Shown: piece after piece, positions 51,541 to 59,362 of the stretch | Position numbering within the stretch: position 1 is the stretch's first letter | Layout: each line of letters starts with the position of its first letter | Source: Novosphingobium colocasiae | GTDB lineage: Bacteria > Pseudomonadota > Alphaproteobacteria > Sphingomonadales > Sphingomonadaceae | NCBI RefSeq assembly: GCF_014652555.1 | Contig: NZ_BMZA01000001.1 | Coordinates: 472,900 to 536,899 of the forward strand | Direction: 5' to 3' | Length of the DNA: 64,000 bases | Position numbers and translations under genes: made by a program | The notes under the pieces: model-generated | What the model saw: only the letters and a program-made list of their open reading frames with translations | Databases searched by the model: none | What the model was told of the DNA's origin: nothing

Positions 51541-53085
51541 ATGGCCATCAGCCAGTGTGCGACCGTCAACGACCTGATCGATCGCAACGCCCGCCACCGT
51601 CCTGAGGCCCCGGCGCTGAGCATCGCAGGCGAAGCCGTGTCCCACCGCCGCCTTGCCGAACTGTGTGATGCGGCGGCAGGCTATCTGCAATCGCTCGGTA
51701 TCGGTCCCGGCGACAGGATCGGCATATTCCACCCGATCGTTTCGGCGGACTATCTGGCGCTGGCGCTCGGAGCCATGCGGCTTGGCGCGATTGCAGCCTG
51801 CATCAATGCCCGGTTCAAGACGCGGGAACTGGCCCATGCGGTGGGCAATTCCGGCTGCAAGATCCTGTTCCATGGGGCTATGGTGTCCGAAGTCGTGGCG
51901 GCCAGTGGTGCGGCCGGGCGCACGCAGGTTGTCGAACTCGAGGCCGTTCGGGCATCCTGGCGTGACGGGACGGCGAGGGCTTGGGGCGATACCGCTCCGG
52001 TGGTGCAACCCGATGCACCCGCCCGGATCATCTACACCTCAGGGACGACGGCGATGCCCAAGGCGTGCCTGCATACCCATGCCGCCATGCTGCATCAGGG
52101 CTTCTCCGTCGCGCAGCGTCTGGAGCTGGAACCGCACGATCGCTTCTGGGCACCCTTGCCGCTGTTCCACACCGGTGGATGGACGCCGTTTCTGGCCGCT
52201 CAGGCTGCCGGCGCCTCGCTGGTCCATCCTGGCATTTTCGAGGCCGGGCAAAGCGTGCGGCAAATCGTGGCGGAGCGCTGCACGGTCTTGTTCCCGGGCT
52301 TCGAGACGATCTGGATGCAGGTTCTGGGGCACCGTGAATTCAGGGCCACAGATTTTGGCCATGCGCGGCTGGTGCTGAACGTAGGCGTGCCCGAGCGGCT
52401 GGCGATGATGCAGGAGATGTTGCCCGGCGTGCCCCAGGTCTCGAACACCGGATGTACCGAAGTCGGCGGTTTTCTGTGCATCGGCATGGCGGCGGATTCG
52501 CTGGAGTCTCGTTGCCACACCGCCGGAACGCCGCTGAACGGGATGGAGGCGCGCATTGTCGATCCGGCCACAGGACAGGCGATGCCGGATGGTGAGGCAG
52601 GGGAACTTGTCGCGCGGGGCGCAGCCTGTCTGAGCGAGTATTTCGGCGATCCCGAGGCCACCGCCGCAGCGATCGATGCGCAAGGCTGGTTCCACACCGG
52701 CGATCTGGTCAAGCGCACGCCCGAGAACGAATTCGTTTTCATCAGCCGTATAAAGGACATGCTCAAGGTTGGTGGCGAAAACGTCGCTGCGGCAGAGATC
52801 GAAGGGCATATCGTTTCGCACCCCAAGGTGAAGCTGGTGGCCGTGGTGAGCGCCCCTGACGATTATTACGGCGAAGTGCCGGCCGCCTTCATCGAGCCCG
52901 TTGAAGGCGCAGTGCTGGGTCCGCAGGAGGTCATCGACTTTTGTCGGGGTGCCATCGCCAACTTCAAAATTCCAAAATACGTGTTCTTCGTCGAGGAGTG
53001 GCCGATGGCTGGCGTCAAGATCAGAAAAGGCGACCTGCGCGATATGTGCAGGGATCTCATCGAGAAAAACGGGAAGAGGATATAG
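51541..53085 (+). CDS. AMP-dependent acyl-CoA synthetase/ligase
   Basis: A 514-residue ANL-superfamily enzyme. P-loop IIYTSGTTAMPKACLHTH, A5-like NTGCTEVGGFL, A7 GWFHTGDLVKR, A8 RIKDMLKVGGENVAAAEIE, and a C-terminal catalytic lysine region (GVKIRKGDLRD). Activates a carboxylic acid, probably the pathway substrate, as acyl-AMP then acyl-CoA. 14 bases after the dehydrogenase. The 140 codons open upstream of ATG 51541 are not homologous-looking and were excluded. Confidence 0.94.
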   Translation: MAISQCATVNDLIDRNARHRPEAPALSIAGEAVSHRRLAELCDAAAGYLQSLGIGPGDRIGIFHPIVSADYLALALGAMRLGAIAACINARFKTRELAHAVGNSGCKILFHGAMVSEVVAASGAAGRTQVVELEAVRASWRDGTARAWGDTAPVVQPDAPARIIYTSGTTAMPKACLHTHAAMLHQGFSVAQRLELEPHDRFWAPLPLFHTGGWTPFLAAQAAGASLVHPGIFEAGQSVRQIVAERCTVLFPGFETIWMQVLGHREFRATDFGHARLVLNVGVPERLAMMQEMLPGVPQVSNTGCTEVGGFLCIGMAADSLESRCHTAGTPLNGMEARIVDPATGQAMPDGEAGELVARGAACLSEYFGDPEATAAAIDAQGWFHTGDLVKRTPENEFVFISRIKDMLKVGGENVAAAEIEGHIVSHPKVKLVAVVSAPDDYYGEVPAAFIEPVEGAVLGPQEVIDFCRGAIANFKIPKYVFFVEEWPMAGVKIRKGDLRDMCRDLIEKNGKRI

Positions 53086-53087
53086 TC

Positions 53088-54188
53088 ATGTACAAGGACA
53101 ATATTGTCATCGATGCGGTTGCCCACGCCTTCAATTTCGAAAGCAGCAATTTCGCGTCGGTGTCCGAAGCCCAGTCGGTTGTCGATCTGACGTATGCGAT
53201 TGTCGGTGAGAATGTGCCTCCCGGCTATGCCCTTTCACGCGATGCGGTGGTGCGCAACTGGCCGGTCGATGACACGGCGGCGATGCTGTTCGGAGAAAGC
53301 GATACCGACCTTGCCGTGATGCACACCCTGCCGGTGCTGGCCTTCAAGGATGGCATGAGTTCGCTGGAGAAATCGGCGGAAGCGCTGCAACGCTATCCCA
53401 ACCGGTTCATCGGCGCTTATGCCGCCGTCGATCCGTTGGCGGGCAAAGCCGCATACGATGCGCTGGATCGGCAGATCGACATGCTGAATCCTATCGGTCT
53501 CAAGCTCTATCCGACGAGTTGGAACGGCGGCACTATCGGCACCTGGCGGATGGACGATCCGGCTATCGCCTTTCCCTTGTTCGAATATGCAGCCAAGCGG
53601 GGCATCACCAATTTCGCGGTCCACAAGGCCATTCCGCTTACGCCCGCGCCGACAGGAGAATCGTTCCGTCCCGGCGATGTGGAAGGCGCAGCGGAGCATT
53701 TTCCCGATCTGAATTTCGAGATCGTCCATGGCGGTGCCGCATTCACCGAAGAGACGGCGTGGCTGCTTGGGCGCTACAGCAACATCTGGGTCAACCTCGA
53801 AACCCTGAACATCGTGCTGGTCACGCGGCCGCGCGTGTTCGGCAAGATCCTGCTCGGCCTGATGCACATCGGCGGCGCGGCCGTGCTTGACCGGCTGATA
53901 TGGGGAACCGGAACGATGCAATATCATCCCCGGCCGTGCCTGGAGGCGTTCTTCGACTATACGCTGCCGGAAGATCTTCTTGACCAATATGGCCTGTTCG
54001 AGGCGCTGCCGCAGTTGGACGAGGCTGCAAAGGCCAAGATTCTCGGCGGCAATTATGCCCGGATGCACGGCTTCGACATGGCCGACCTGCGTCGGCGCAT
54101 TCAGGGCGATGCCTTTTGCCGAGGGGCCGAGGACAAGCTCCCCGCCCCCTATTCCACCACTTCGGTCGCCGCCCAGGTAGTGGCCTGA
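53088..54188 (+). CDS. Amidohydrolase_2-type metal-dependent hydrolase
   Basis: A 366-residue TIM-barrel protein of the ACMSD/amidohydrolase_2 group. N-terminal metal site IDAVAHAFNF, later GLKLYPTSWNGG, the histidine strand VHGGAAFTEE, and LIWGTGTMQYHP at the C-terminal metal site. Such enzymes decarboxylate or hydrolyse ring-fission-like acids. Only two bases from the ligand stop. Followed by the DUF59 protein gene with which it may be functionally linked. Confidence 0.9.
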   Translation: MYKDNIVIDAVAHAFNFESSNFASVSEAQSVVDLTYAIVGENVPPGYALSRDAVVRNWPVDDTAAMLFGESDTDLAVMHTLPVLAFKDGMSSLEKSAEALQRYPNRFIGAYAAVDPLAGKAAYDALDRQIDMLNPIGLKLYPTSWNGGTIGTWRMDDPAIAFPLFEYAAKRGITNFAVHKAIPLTPAPTGESFRPGDVEGAAEHFPDLNFEIVHGGAAFTEETAWLLGRYSNIWVNLETLNIVLVTRPRVFGKILLGLMHIGGAAVLDRLIWGTGTMQYHPRPCLEAFFDYTLPEDLLDQYGLFEALPQLDEAAKAKILGGNYARMHGFDMADLRRRIQGDAFCRGAEDKLPAPYSTTSVAAQVVA

Positions 54189-54213
54189 CGCTGACGGCAA
54201 GAGAGGCTTCGAA

Positions 54214-54597
54214 ATGGATCAGGCGGCAGTCAGGGCAGCGCTCAACGCCATATTTGACCCGTGCTCGGTGGCGAGCGGCCGGGCGATCGGCTTGTGCGAT
54301 ATGGGGCTCATTGAAGATGTCGATATCGCGGCCACCGGCGTCGTGACGGTCCGCCTCAGGTTGACGTCGCCGAGTTGCATGATGATCGGTTTCCTCGTCA
54401 CCGCCGTGCGCGAGGCCGTGCAGTCGCTGACCGGCGTGAGCACGGTGATCGTCCTGCATGACGCCGGGGAGAACTGGGATCCCGATATGATCAGCGACGG
54501 TATCCGCGCCGAGCGCGATGCCCTGTGGAAGGCGCGCATGGCAGAGCTTGGCGGCGCGAGGCATCGGGGCCTGCCGCAGCGGGCCGAGGTTTCATGA
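54214..54597 (+). CDS. DUF59/MIP18-family (metal-sulfur cluster assembly-like) protein
   Basis: A 127-residue MIP18/PaaD/SufT-type protein. FDPCSVASGRAIGLCDMGLI starts the domain, LTSPSCMMIGFLVTAVREAV carries the conserved cysteine, and ENWDPDMISDGIR the conserved tail. Family members help insert Fe-S clusters or, in catabolic operons, accompany a metalloenzyme. Encoded just after the amidohydrolase, so it could mature that enzyme's metal centre; this is inferred. Confidence 0.88.
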   Translation: MDQAAVRAALNAIFDPCSVASGRAIGLCDMGLIEDVDIAATGVVTVRLRLTSPSCMMIGFLVTAVREAVQSLTGVSTVIVLHDAGENWDPDMISDGIRAERDALWKARMAELGGARHRGLPQRAEVS

Positions 54598-54674
54598 AAA
54601 GCGCTGCAACGGCGTTTCAATAGGTTCGCTCCGAGGTGCTCGCACCTCGACTTACGGAGAGTTCTGCAATCGTC

Positions 54675-55493
54675 ATGGGGCGTATCGACATCAGGAATGC
54701 CTTGGCACCCACTTTTGTCACCGGTGGCCGCTATGATGGCATCGCCATATTGGGCGGCGATGGCGTTGCTTTCGGCGGACATTGCGCCGCGCAGTCTCTA
54801 TGCGCTGCTGCGGCGCAAGCCGGCCGGGACCGTTTGCCCAATTCCATTCATTCCACGTTCCTGTCGGCGGTCGTCCCTGACGAACCGGTTTCCTATGAGG
54901 TGACCTGGCTCAAGCAGGGGCGGGCGTTCTCGGTCCTGCGCGTGGATGCGCGCCAGAGGCAGCGGGTATGCCTGACTTCGGTGATCTCCTTTCATGTCGA
55001 CGAACACGGGCCGAGCCACCAGATCATCGCGCCCGAGGTCGCGCTGCCGGAGTTATGCCGGTCCCTCGATTTCATTCCGCCTGGCACCAATCCGGAAGTG
55101 CGCTCATGCTTCGACATACGCGAAGCCGCACCGGCGCAGGCCGATCCAGCGGGGCACCCGGCGCAGACATGCTGGCTGAGGTGTCGGCAGCCGCTGGGCG
55201 ATGACGGCCACGCCCATGCCGGTGCGCTGGTCTGGTTCAGTGATCTCAGTATGCCGTGGACGGCGGATCTCCCGTATCTTGGCACCGGTCCACGCATCGG
55301 TGCATCGCTCGACCATTCCTTGTGGTTTCATCGCCGGTTTTCGGTCGATGACTGGCTGATGTTCGTTCAGGAAAGCCCGATCTACGTCGGAGCGCGGGCA
55401 TTTACGCGTGGCATGTTTTTCACGCAGGACGGCAAGCTGGTGGCTACGGCTGCACAGGAAACGCTTGTCCGTCGGCCCGGGGCAACGCCATGA
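54675..55493 (+). CDS. TesB-like acyl-CoA thioesterase (double hotdog)
   Basis: A 272-residue protein with the double-hotdog pattern of TesB-type thioesterases: GGHCAAQSLCAAAAQ in the first half, FSVLRVDARQRQRVCLTSVI, and SLDHSLWFHRRFSVDDWLMF plus GMFFTQDGKLVATAAQETL in the second. Hydrolyses an acyl-CoA to free acid, probably to recycle CoA. Start ATG 54675. Overlaps the oxidoreductase gene by four bases. Confidence 0.88.
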   Translation: MGRIDIRNALAPTFVTGGRYDGIAILGGDGVAFGGHCAAQSLCAAAAQAGRDRLPNSIHSTFLSAVVPDEPVSYEVTWLKQGRAFSVLRVDARQRQRVCLTSVISFHVDEHGPSHQIIAPEVALPELCRSLDFIPPGTNPEVRSCFDIREAAPAQADPAGHPAQTCWLRCRQPLGDDGHAHAGALVWFSDLSMPWTADLPYLGTGPRIGASLDHSLWFHRRFSVDDWLMFVQESPIYVGARAFTRGMFFTQDGKLVATAAQETLVRRPGATP

Positions 55494-56467
55494 AAGCCTG
55501 GCAATGCCACAGGTTCGGCGAACCGATGGAACTCGCGATCGCGGAACTGCCCGTGCCGCAGCCGGGAGCCGGAGAGGTGCGGCTCAGGGTGTGCGCGGCG
55601 GGCTTCGGGTTCGGGGAAACGCTGGTTCTGAAGGGCCGCTACCAGAAGACGCCGGACCTGCCCTATGTGCCTTGCAGCGAGATGTCAGGCTGGATCGATG
55701 CTTGCGGCGAGGGTGTTGCCGACTTTGCCGTTGGCGAGCGGGTGGCGGCGTTCGACGTGTCGCTTCGCGGCGGCGGACTTGCCCAATATTGCGTCTTGCC
55801 TGCCCGCTTCGTGCATCGGCTGCCGGCGCATGTGGACCTTGTGGATGCGGCCGGTTTTCTGATGAACCATTGGACGGCGTTCAATGCGCTGGTCCGTCGC
55901 GGAATGTTGCAGCAAGGCGAGGTGCTCGTCGTTCACGGGGCGACTGGCGGGACTGCCGCTGCAGCCATCGATGTCGCGCGGGCGATCGGGGCCAGGATCA
56001 TCGCGGTGGGCGGGGACGATGAACGCCTTGCCGGCCTGCGCGCCGATCATGTGATCAATCATCGCCGCTCGTCCGTGCGGGACGAGATCCTGGCATTGAC
56101 AGACGGGCGCGGCGCGGACGTGTTTTTCGACCCGGTGGGCGGCGATGCCTTCGATGCCTCGATGCGGGCGATCGCACCGGGCGGCAGAATCCTGGTGGTC
56201 GGCTTTGCATCGGGGCAGCCGGCGGTCGCGCGGACCAATGTCGTGCTGGTCAAGATGATCTCGATAATCGGCGTCGAAGCACGTCTGGCGCTCGAACGCA
56301 CCGGAGATGTGGGATGGGCGGATTTCCAGGAAATGCTGCGCTGGCTCGAAGCCGGCCGCATCGGTCCTTCGCCCACCCTTCGCATTACCTTCGACGAAGC
56401 GGTGGCGGGTCTGCAATCACTGCTGGAACGACGTCACACCGGGAAATGCGTGGTAGTGGTTGCCTGA
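55490..56467 (+). CDS. Zinc-type alcohol dehydrogenase / NADPH:quinone oxidoreductase family
   Basis: A 325-residue MDR-superfamily enzyme of the quinone-oxidoreductase type. VCAAGFGFGETLVLKG, SEMSGWIDACGEGV and the NADPH-binding VVHGATGGTAAAAIDVARA and DPVGGDAFDASMRAIAPGGR are visible. Zinc-ligand cysteines of true alcohol dehydrogenases are absent. Reduces or oxidises an enone-like intermediate. Last of six co-directional genes; a perfect hairpin GTCCGGG-tgat-CCCGGAC (56471-56488) follows without a T run. Confidence 0.9.
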   Translation: MKAWQCHRFGEPMELAIAELPVPQPGAGEVRLRVCAAGFGFGETLVLKGRYQKTPDLPYVPCSEMSGWIDACGEGVADFAVGERVAAFDVSLRGGGLAQYCVLPARFVHRLPAHVDLVDAAGFLMNHWTAFNALVRRGMLQQGEVLVVHGATGGTAAAAIDVARAIGARIIAVGGDDERLAGLRADHVINHRRSSVRDEILALTDGRGADVFFDPVGGDAFDASMRAIAPGGRILVVGFASGQPAVARTNVVLVKMISIIGVEARLALERTGDVGWADFQEMLRWLEAGRIGPSPTLRITFDEAVAGLQSLLERRHTGKCVVVVA

Positions 56468-56588
56468 GCCGTCCGGGTGATCCCGGACGAAGCGGCTTTC
56501 GGCCCCGGCGCGTTGCAGGGTGGCGGGATGTTCGTTAATGCGGAGCCTATGTCGAATTGTTTGATGTTTTCTCGCGGGGTGAGCAATA

Positions 56589-57326
56589 GTGGTTCGACTT
56601 GACAAGGTCCGTCGCGAGAAGGGCTGCGAAACGCTCGCGTCGGTTTTGCGGGAGCAGATTCTGAGCGGCGAAGTGCCGTCGGGCGAACTGCTTCCCAACG
56701 AGCGGGAACTGGGAGACCAGTCGGGCCTTAGCCGCGGTTCGGTGCGTGAGGCGATGCGGATCCTCGAAACCCAGGGACTGATCACGACAACCGTCGGGCG
56801 AAATCAGGGGCGTCGGGCCGTCCGGCCAGGGACGGACCTTGTGCGCAACTCGCTGGACTTTTTCATTCGCGGGCAGCGCATTCCCTTCACGTCACTGATG
56901 GAGACGTTCGAGACGCTTGCCCCCAATATTTCCGCGCTGGCGGCAGAACACCGGACCCAGCAGGACATCGATGCGCTGGTTCGCGAACGGGAAAGTTTCA
57001 AGGTTACGCTCGGGGCAAGGCGTTTCATGGAGGCCAACATCGTCTGGCACTGTGTTGTCGCACGGGCGAGCCACAATCCGCTGCTCAGCGCACTATACGA
57101 AGGGCTGTGCCCCAGCCTGCTTGATCCCCATGTTTCCGGGTTTACCTCGAAGGAAATCCGAACCGCAGCGTTGCGCGCTGTCGGTCGTATCCAGGAGGCC
57201 ATTATTGACGGGGATGCCGATGCCGCGCGCCGCAAGATGCTGTCGCACGTGCAGGCTTACCGCAAGATGGTAGAGCCGATCGCACCGCGCACGATCAAGC
57301 TGAAGCCGGCAGGCGAAAAAAACTAA
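56589..57326 (+). CDS. GntR/FadR-family transcriptional regulator
   Basis: A 245-residue FadR-subfamily GntR. Winged HTH: KGCETLASVLREQILSGEV, LLPNERELGDQSGLSRGSVR and EAMRILETQGLITT; C-terminal all-helical FCD ligand domain (ANIVWHCVVARASHNPLLSA). Start is GTG 56589. Lies between two catabolic modules. Probably binds the TGGTCTGA sites at 50199-50219 and 58308-58315, with an acyl-CoA or organic acid as effector. Confidence 0.92.
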   Translation: MVRLDKVRREKGCETLASVLREQILSGEVPSGELLPNERELGDQSGLSRGSVREAMRILETQGLITTTVGRNQGRRAVRPGTDLVRNSLDFFIRGQRIPFTSLMETFETLAPNISALAAEHRTQQDIDALVRERESFKVTLGARRFMEANIVWHCVVARASHNPLLSALYEGLCPSLLDPHVSGFTSKEIRTAALRAVGRIQEAIIDGDADAARRKMLSHVQAYRKMVEPIAPRTIKLKPAGEKN

Positions 57327-57613
57327 GAGGTGCGCGAGCGCTCCAGCGAGAATGACGGGAATCCGGCAAAATCGAAGCTGACGAGAGCTGCCGATTTTGC
57401 ATGAAGACGTCGAATTTCACGGGCGGGCAGATCGCGTTCGCCCTGCGGCAGGCCGAGTTTGAAACACCGGGTCGCAGAGGTGTGCCGTAAGATGAGCGTG
57501 TCGGAAAGCGCTCTGAACTGTTTCAAGTTCGACTGCTTTTCGTCAAGCGCGGGGGCAAGCTGTAAAAGTTCTAACCGTACACCCGCGCCCGATCTCGTCG
57601 CCCTGCAAAGATG
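57327..57613. other. Gene-poor stretch between GntR and cupin
   Basis: No convincing gene. It contains an inverted repeat GCAAAATCG (57366-57374) / CGATTTTGC (57392-57400). A minus-strand frame spans the region but shows no family similarity and has no credible start. GC is lower here than in the flanking genes, so a decayed gene is possible. Confidence 0.4.
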
Positions 57614-57646
57614 TTGGCACCCGCTGCGGTTTTCGATTATAAACCG
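57614..57646 (+). promoter_or_regulatory. Promoter of the cupin gene with overlapping inverted repeat
   Basis: TTGGCA (57614-57619) and TATAAA (57638-57643) with an 18-base spacer. An inverted repeat CGGTTT (57627-57632) / AAACCG (57641-57646) overlaps the -10 box and may be an operator. The leader to ATG 57709 is about 60 bases. Confidence 0.55.
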
Positions 57647-57708
57647 ATAGTACGTCGGAAAAATGCAGCAGCAGGACGACGCAGCTTCAGCGAAACGGGA
57701 GAGTGGTG

Positions 57709-58227
57709 ATGGCAACGCGTGTCGAAACGGCCGAAGCGCCGGCAAAGCAGATGAAAGTGTTCCGGCGCAACGAAGGGCCGCCCGCCGAGGATTATTTCGA
57801 TGTCGTGCCAAACGGGCCGATCGCGGCGGAGGGGCTGGCGATGGTCGGCGAGGCCGGGATGGCTGACGGCGCGAAGTTCAACATGCTCTACATCGGTGAC
57901 GATTTCACGCTGCTGCAGGCGTGGATGAAGCCGGGCTATCCGCTGCCGCTGCACACCCACAACACCGATTGCCTCTATTTCGTCTCGCGCGGGAGCATGA
58001 AGCTCGGCACGGTCGAACTGAATGCGGGCGACGGCGTCTTCATGCCGGCGCGCACGCCGTACAAGGTCACTCCGGGTGAGGACGGCGTCGAGTTTCTGGA
58101 GTTCCGGCCCCAGAGCGAGCGATACGACATGCAGGTGATCGCCAACAACCAGGCGTTCTGGGGCAAGGCCCTTGGCGCGATCGGCGAGCGGCGGGAGAGC
58201 TGGCAGGTCCAGGAACGCCCGGCCTGA
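57709..58227 (+). CDS. Cupin-domain protein
   Basis: A 172-residue single cupin. Motif 1: GYPLPLHTHNTDCLYFVSRG (with His-His-Asp/Cys ligands), motif 2: NAGDGVFMPARTPYKVTPG. Cupins of this size may be dioxygenases or metal-binding isomerases. GGGAGAG precedes ATG 57709, although GTG codons at 57703 and 57706 are also in reach. Just upstream of the DUF7064-hyuA-hyuB module and probably transcribed from its own promoter. Confidence 0.88.
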   Translation: MATRVETAEAPAKQMKVFRRNEGPPAEDYFDVVPNGPIAAEGLAMVGEAGMADGAKFNMLYIGDDFTLLQAWMKPGYPLPLHTHNTDCLYFVSRGSMKLGTVELNAGDGVFMPARTPYKVTPGEDGVEFLEFRPQSERYDMQVIANNQAFWGKALGAIGERRESWQVQERPA

Positions 58228-58307
58228 AACCGACATGGAGGGACGGCCGGGTTGCCCGCGCAATCCAGCCGTCATTTTCGGTGCACATTTTGGTCGACAA
58301 ATAACTT

Positions 58308-58315
58308 TGGTCTGA
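58308..58315. promoter_or_regulatory. Second TGGTCTGA motif, candidate GntR half-site
   Basis: TGGTCTGA occurs inside AACTTTGGTCTGATAATTAAT between cupin and DUF7064-like gene. The surrounding dyad is much weaker than at 50199-50219, but the eight-base core is identical. This would put both catabolic modules under one regulator. Confidence 0.4.
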
Positions 58316-58429
58316 TAATTAATCCGAAAGCGGATCTTCGCGCTTTTCGTTTTCTGCGGGATGCCCGGCCGGCGGCGACCGGGCCGCGCGTTCGCGATCG
58401 GGCGCGCGGAATCAAGGCACGGAGGGTGG

Positions 58430-59362
58430 ATGTCTGACTTTTCGGCCCGGGATGACGAGTTTCATTTCGATATCATGAGCGATCGCTGGTGGGAGACGGA
58501 AACCGCGTGGTTTTCTTTCTGCCATCCCGAGACCGGTCTTGGCGGTTGGCTCTATACCATGGTGCGCCCCAATATCGGCACCGTTGCCGGCGGCGCATGG
58601 ATTTGGGACGAGTGCGCCCATCTGCCCTGGGAAGTGCCCTATTCGGCGAACTACACCGCGCTGCGCCTGCCGCGCGACCAGAGCCTGACCGACATTGCGC
58701 TGCCGACCGGCGTCTCGATCAGGATGCTGGAGCCGCTCACCAGGTACCGGCTCGGCTTCCGGGACGAGGGGCGGCTTGAGCTGGATCTGGAATTCCGGGC
58801 TGTCATGCCGCCGCGCGCGCTACGCAAGGGCGACAGTTCGTTCAAGAACCTCAACCACTTCGACCAGTTCGGCCGGGTGACCGGGCAGATCGTGCTGCAC
58901 GGCCGGCCGATCGATATCGACTGCTACGGGATGCGCGATCGGAGCTGGGGGCCGCGCCCCGAACACCGCCCCGGCAAAAGCGCCTACGTCACCGGCATCG
59001 CTTCGCCGGACGAGGCGTTCCTGGCGGTGACCAAGTGGAACGATGCCGATTATCCGGTCGCTTACGGCTTCATGATCCACGAAGGCGTGACCGGCGATCT
59101 CGTCTCGGGGCGGCGGATCGTCGAGCGGGATGCCGGACAGGGCTGGGTCAACCGCATCGTCATCGAGGCGAAGGACGAATTCGGCCGGCCGCTGCTGGCG
59201 GAGGGCGTGCGGCGCAGCGGGATCATCATCAACCGCCACAGCTTCATTGACAGCAACGGCCTGATCGAATGGACCATCAACGGCCACGTCGGTCACGGCG
59301 AGGATCAGGATATGTGGCCGGTCCACGACTGGTCTGCATTCCGGCGCGGAGCGCGGCGATGA
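58430..59362 (+). CDS. DUF7064/DUF7065-like protein, second copy
   Basis: A 310-residue protein homologous to the product of 44478-45437. It has RDRSWGPRPEHRPG at about residues 168-181, where the other copy has MDHSWGPRPENG, and the N-terminal DEFHFDIMSDRWWETETAWF. GGAGGG before ATG 58430. Stop overlaps hyuA start (ATGA), so it belongs to the hydantoinase-like operon. Probably acts on or binds the same kind of hydrophobic substrate as its paralogue. Confidence 0.8.
   Translation: MSDFSARDDEFHFDIMSDRWWETETAWFSFCHPETGLGGWLYTMVRPNIGTVAGGAWIWDECAHLPWEVPYSANYTALRLPRDQSLTDIALPTGVSIRMLEPLTRYRLGFRDEGRLELDLEFRAVMPPRALRKGDSSFKNLNHFDQFGRVTGQIVLHGRPIDIDCYGMRDRSWGPRPEHRPGKSAYVTGIASPDEAFLAVTKWNDADYPVAYGFMIHEGVTGDLVSGRRIVERDAGQGWVNRIVIEAKDEFGRPLLAEGVRRSGIIINRHSFIDSNGLIEWTINGHVGHGEDQDMWPVHDWSAFRRGARR

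Noticed and set aside
57323..57811. Minus-strand 162-codon frame opposite the gntR-cupin gap
   Set aside because: Part of it looks protein-like but no family motif is visible and its start overlaps the well-supported cupin gene. I list the region as a gap instead.
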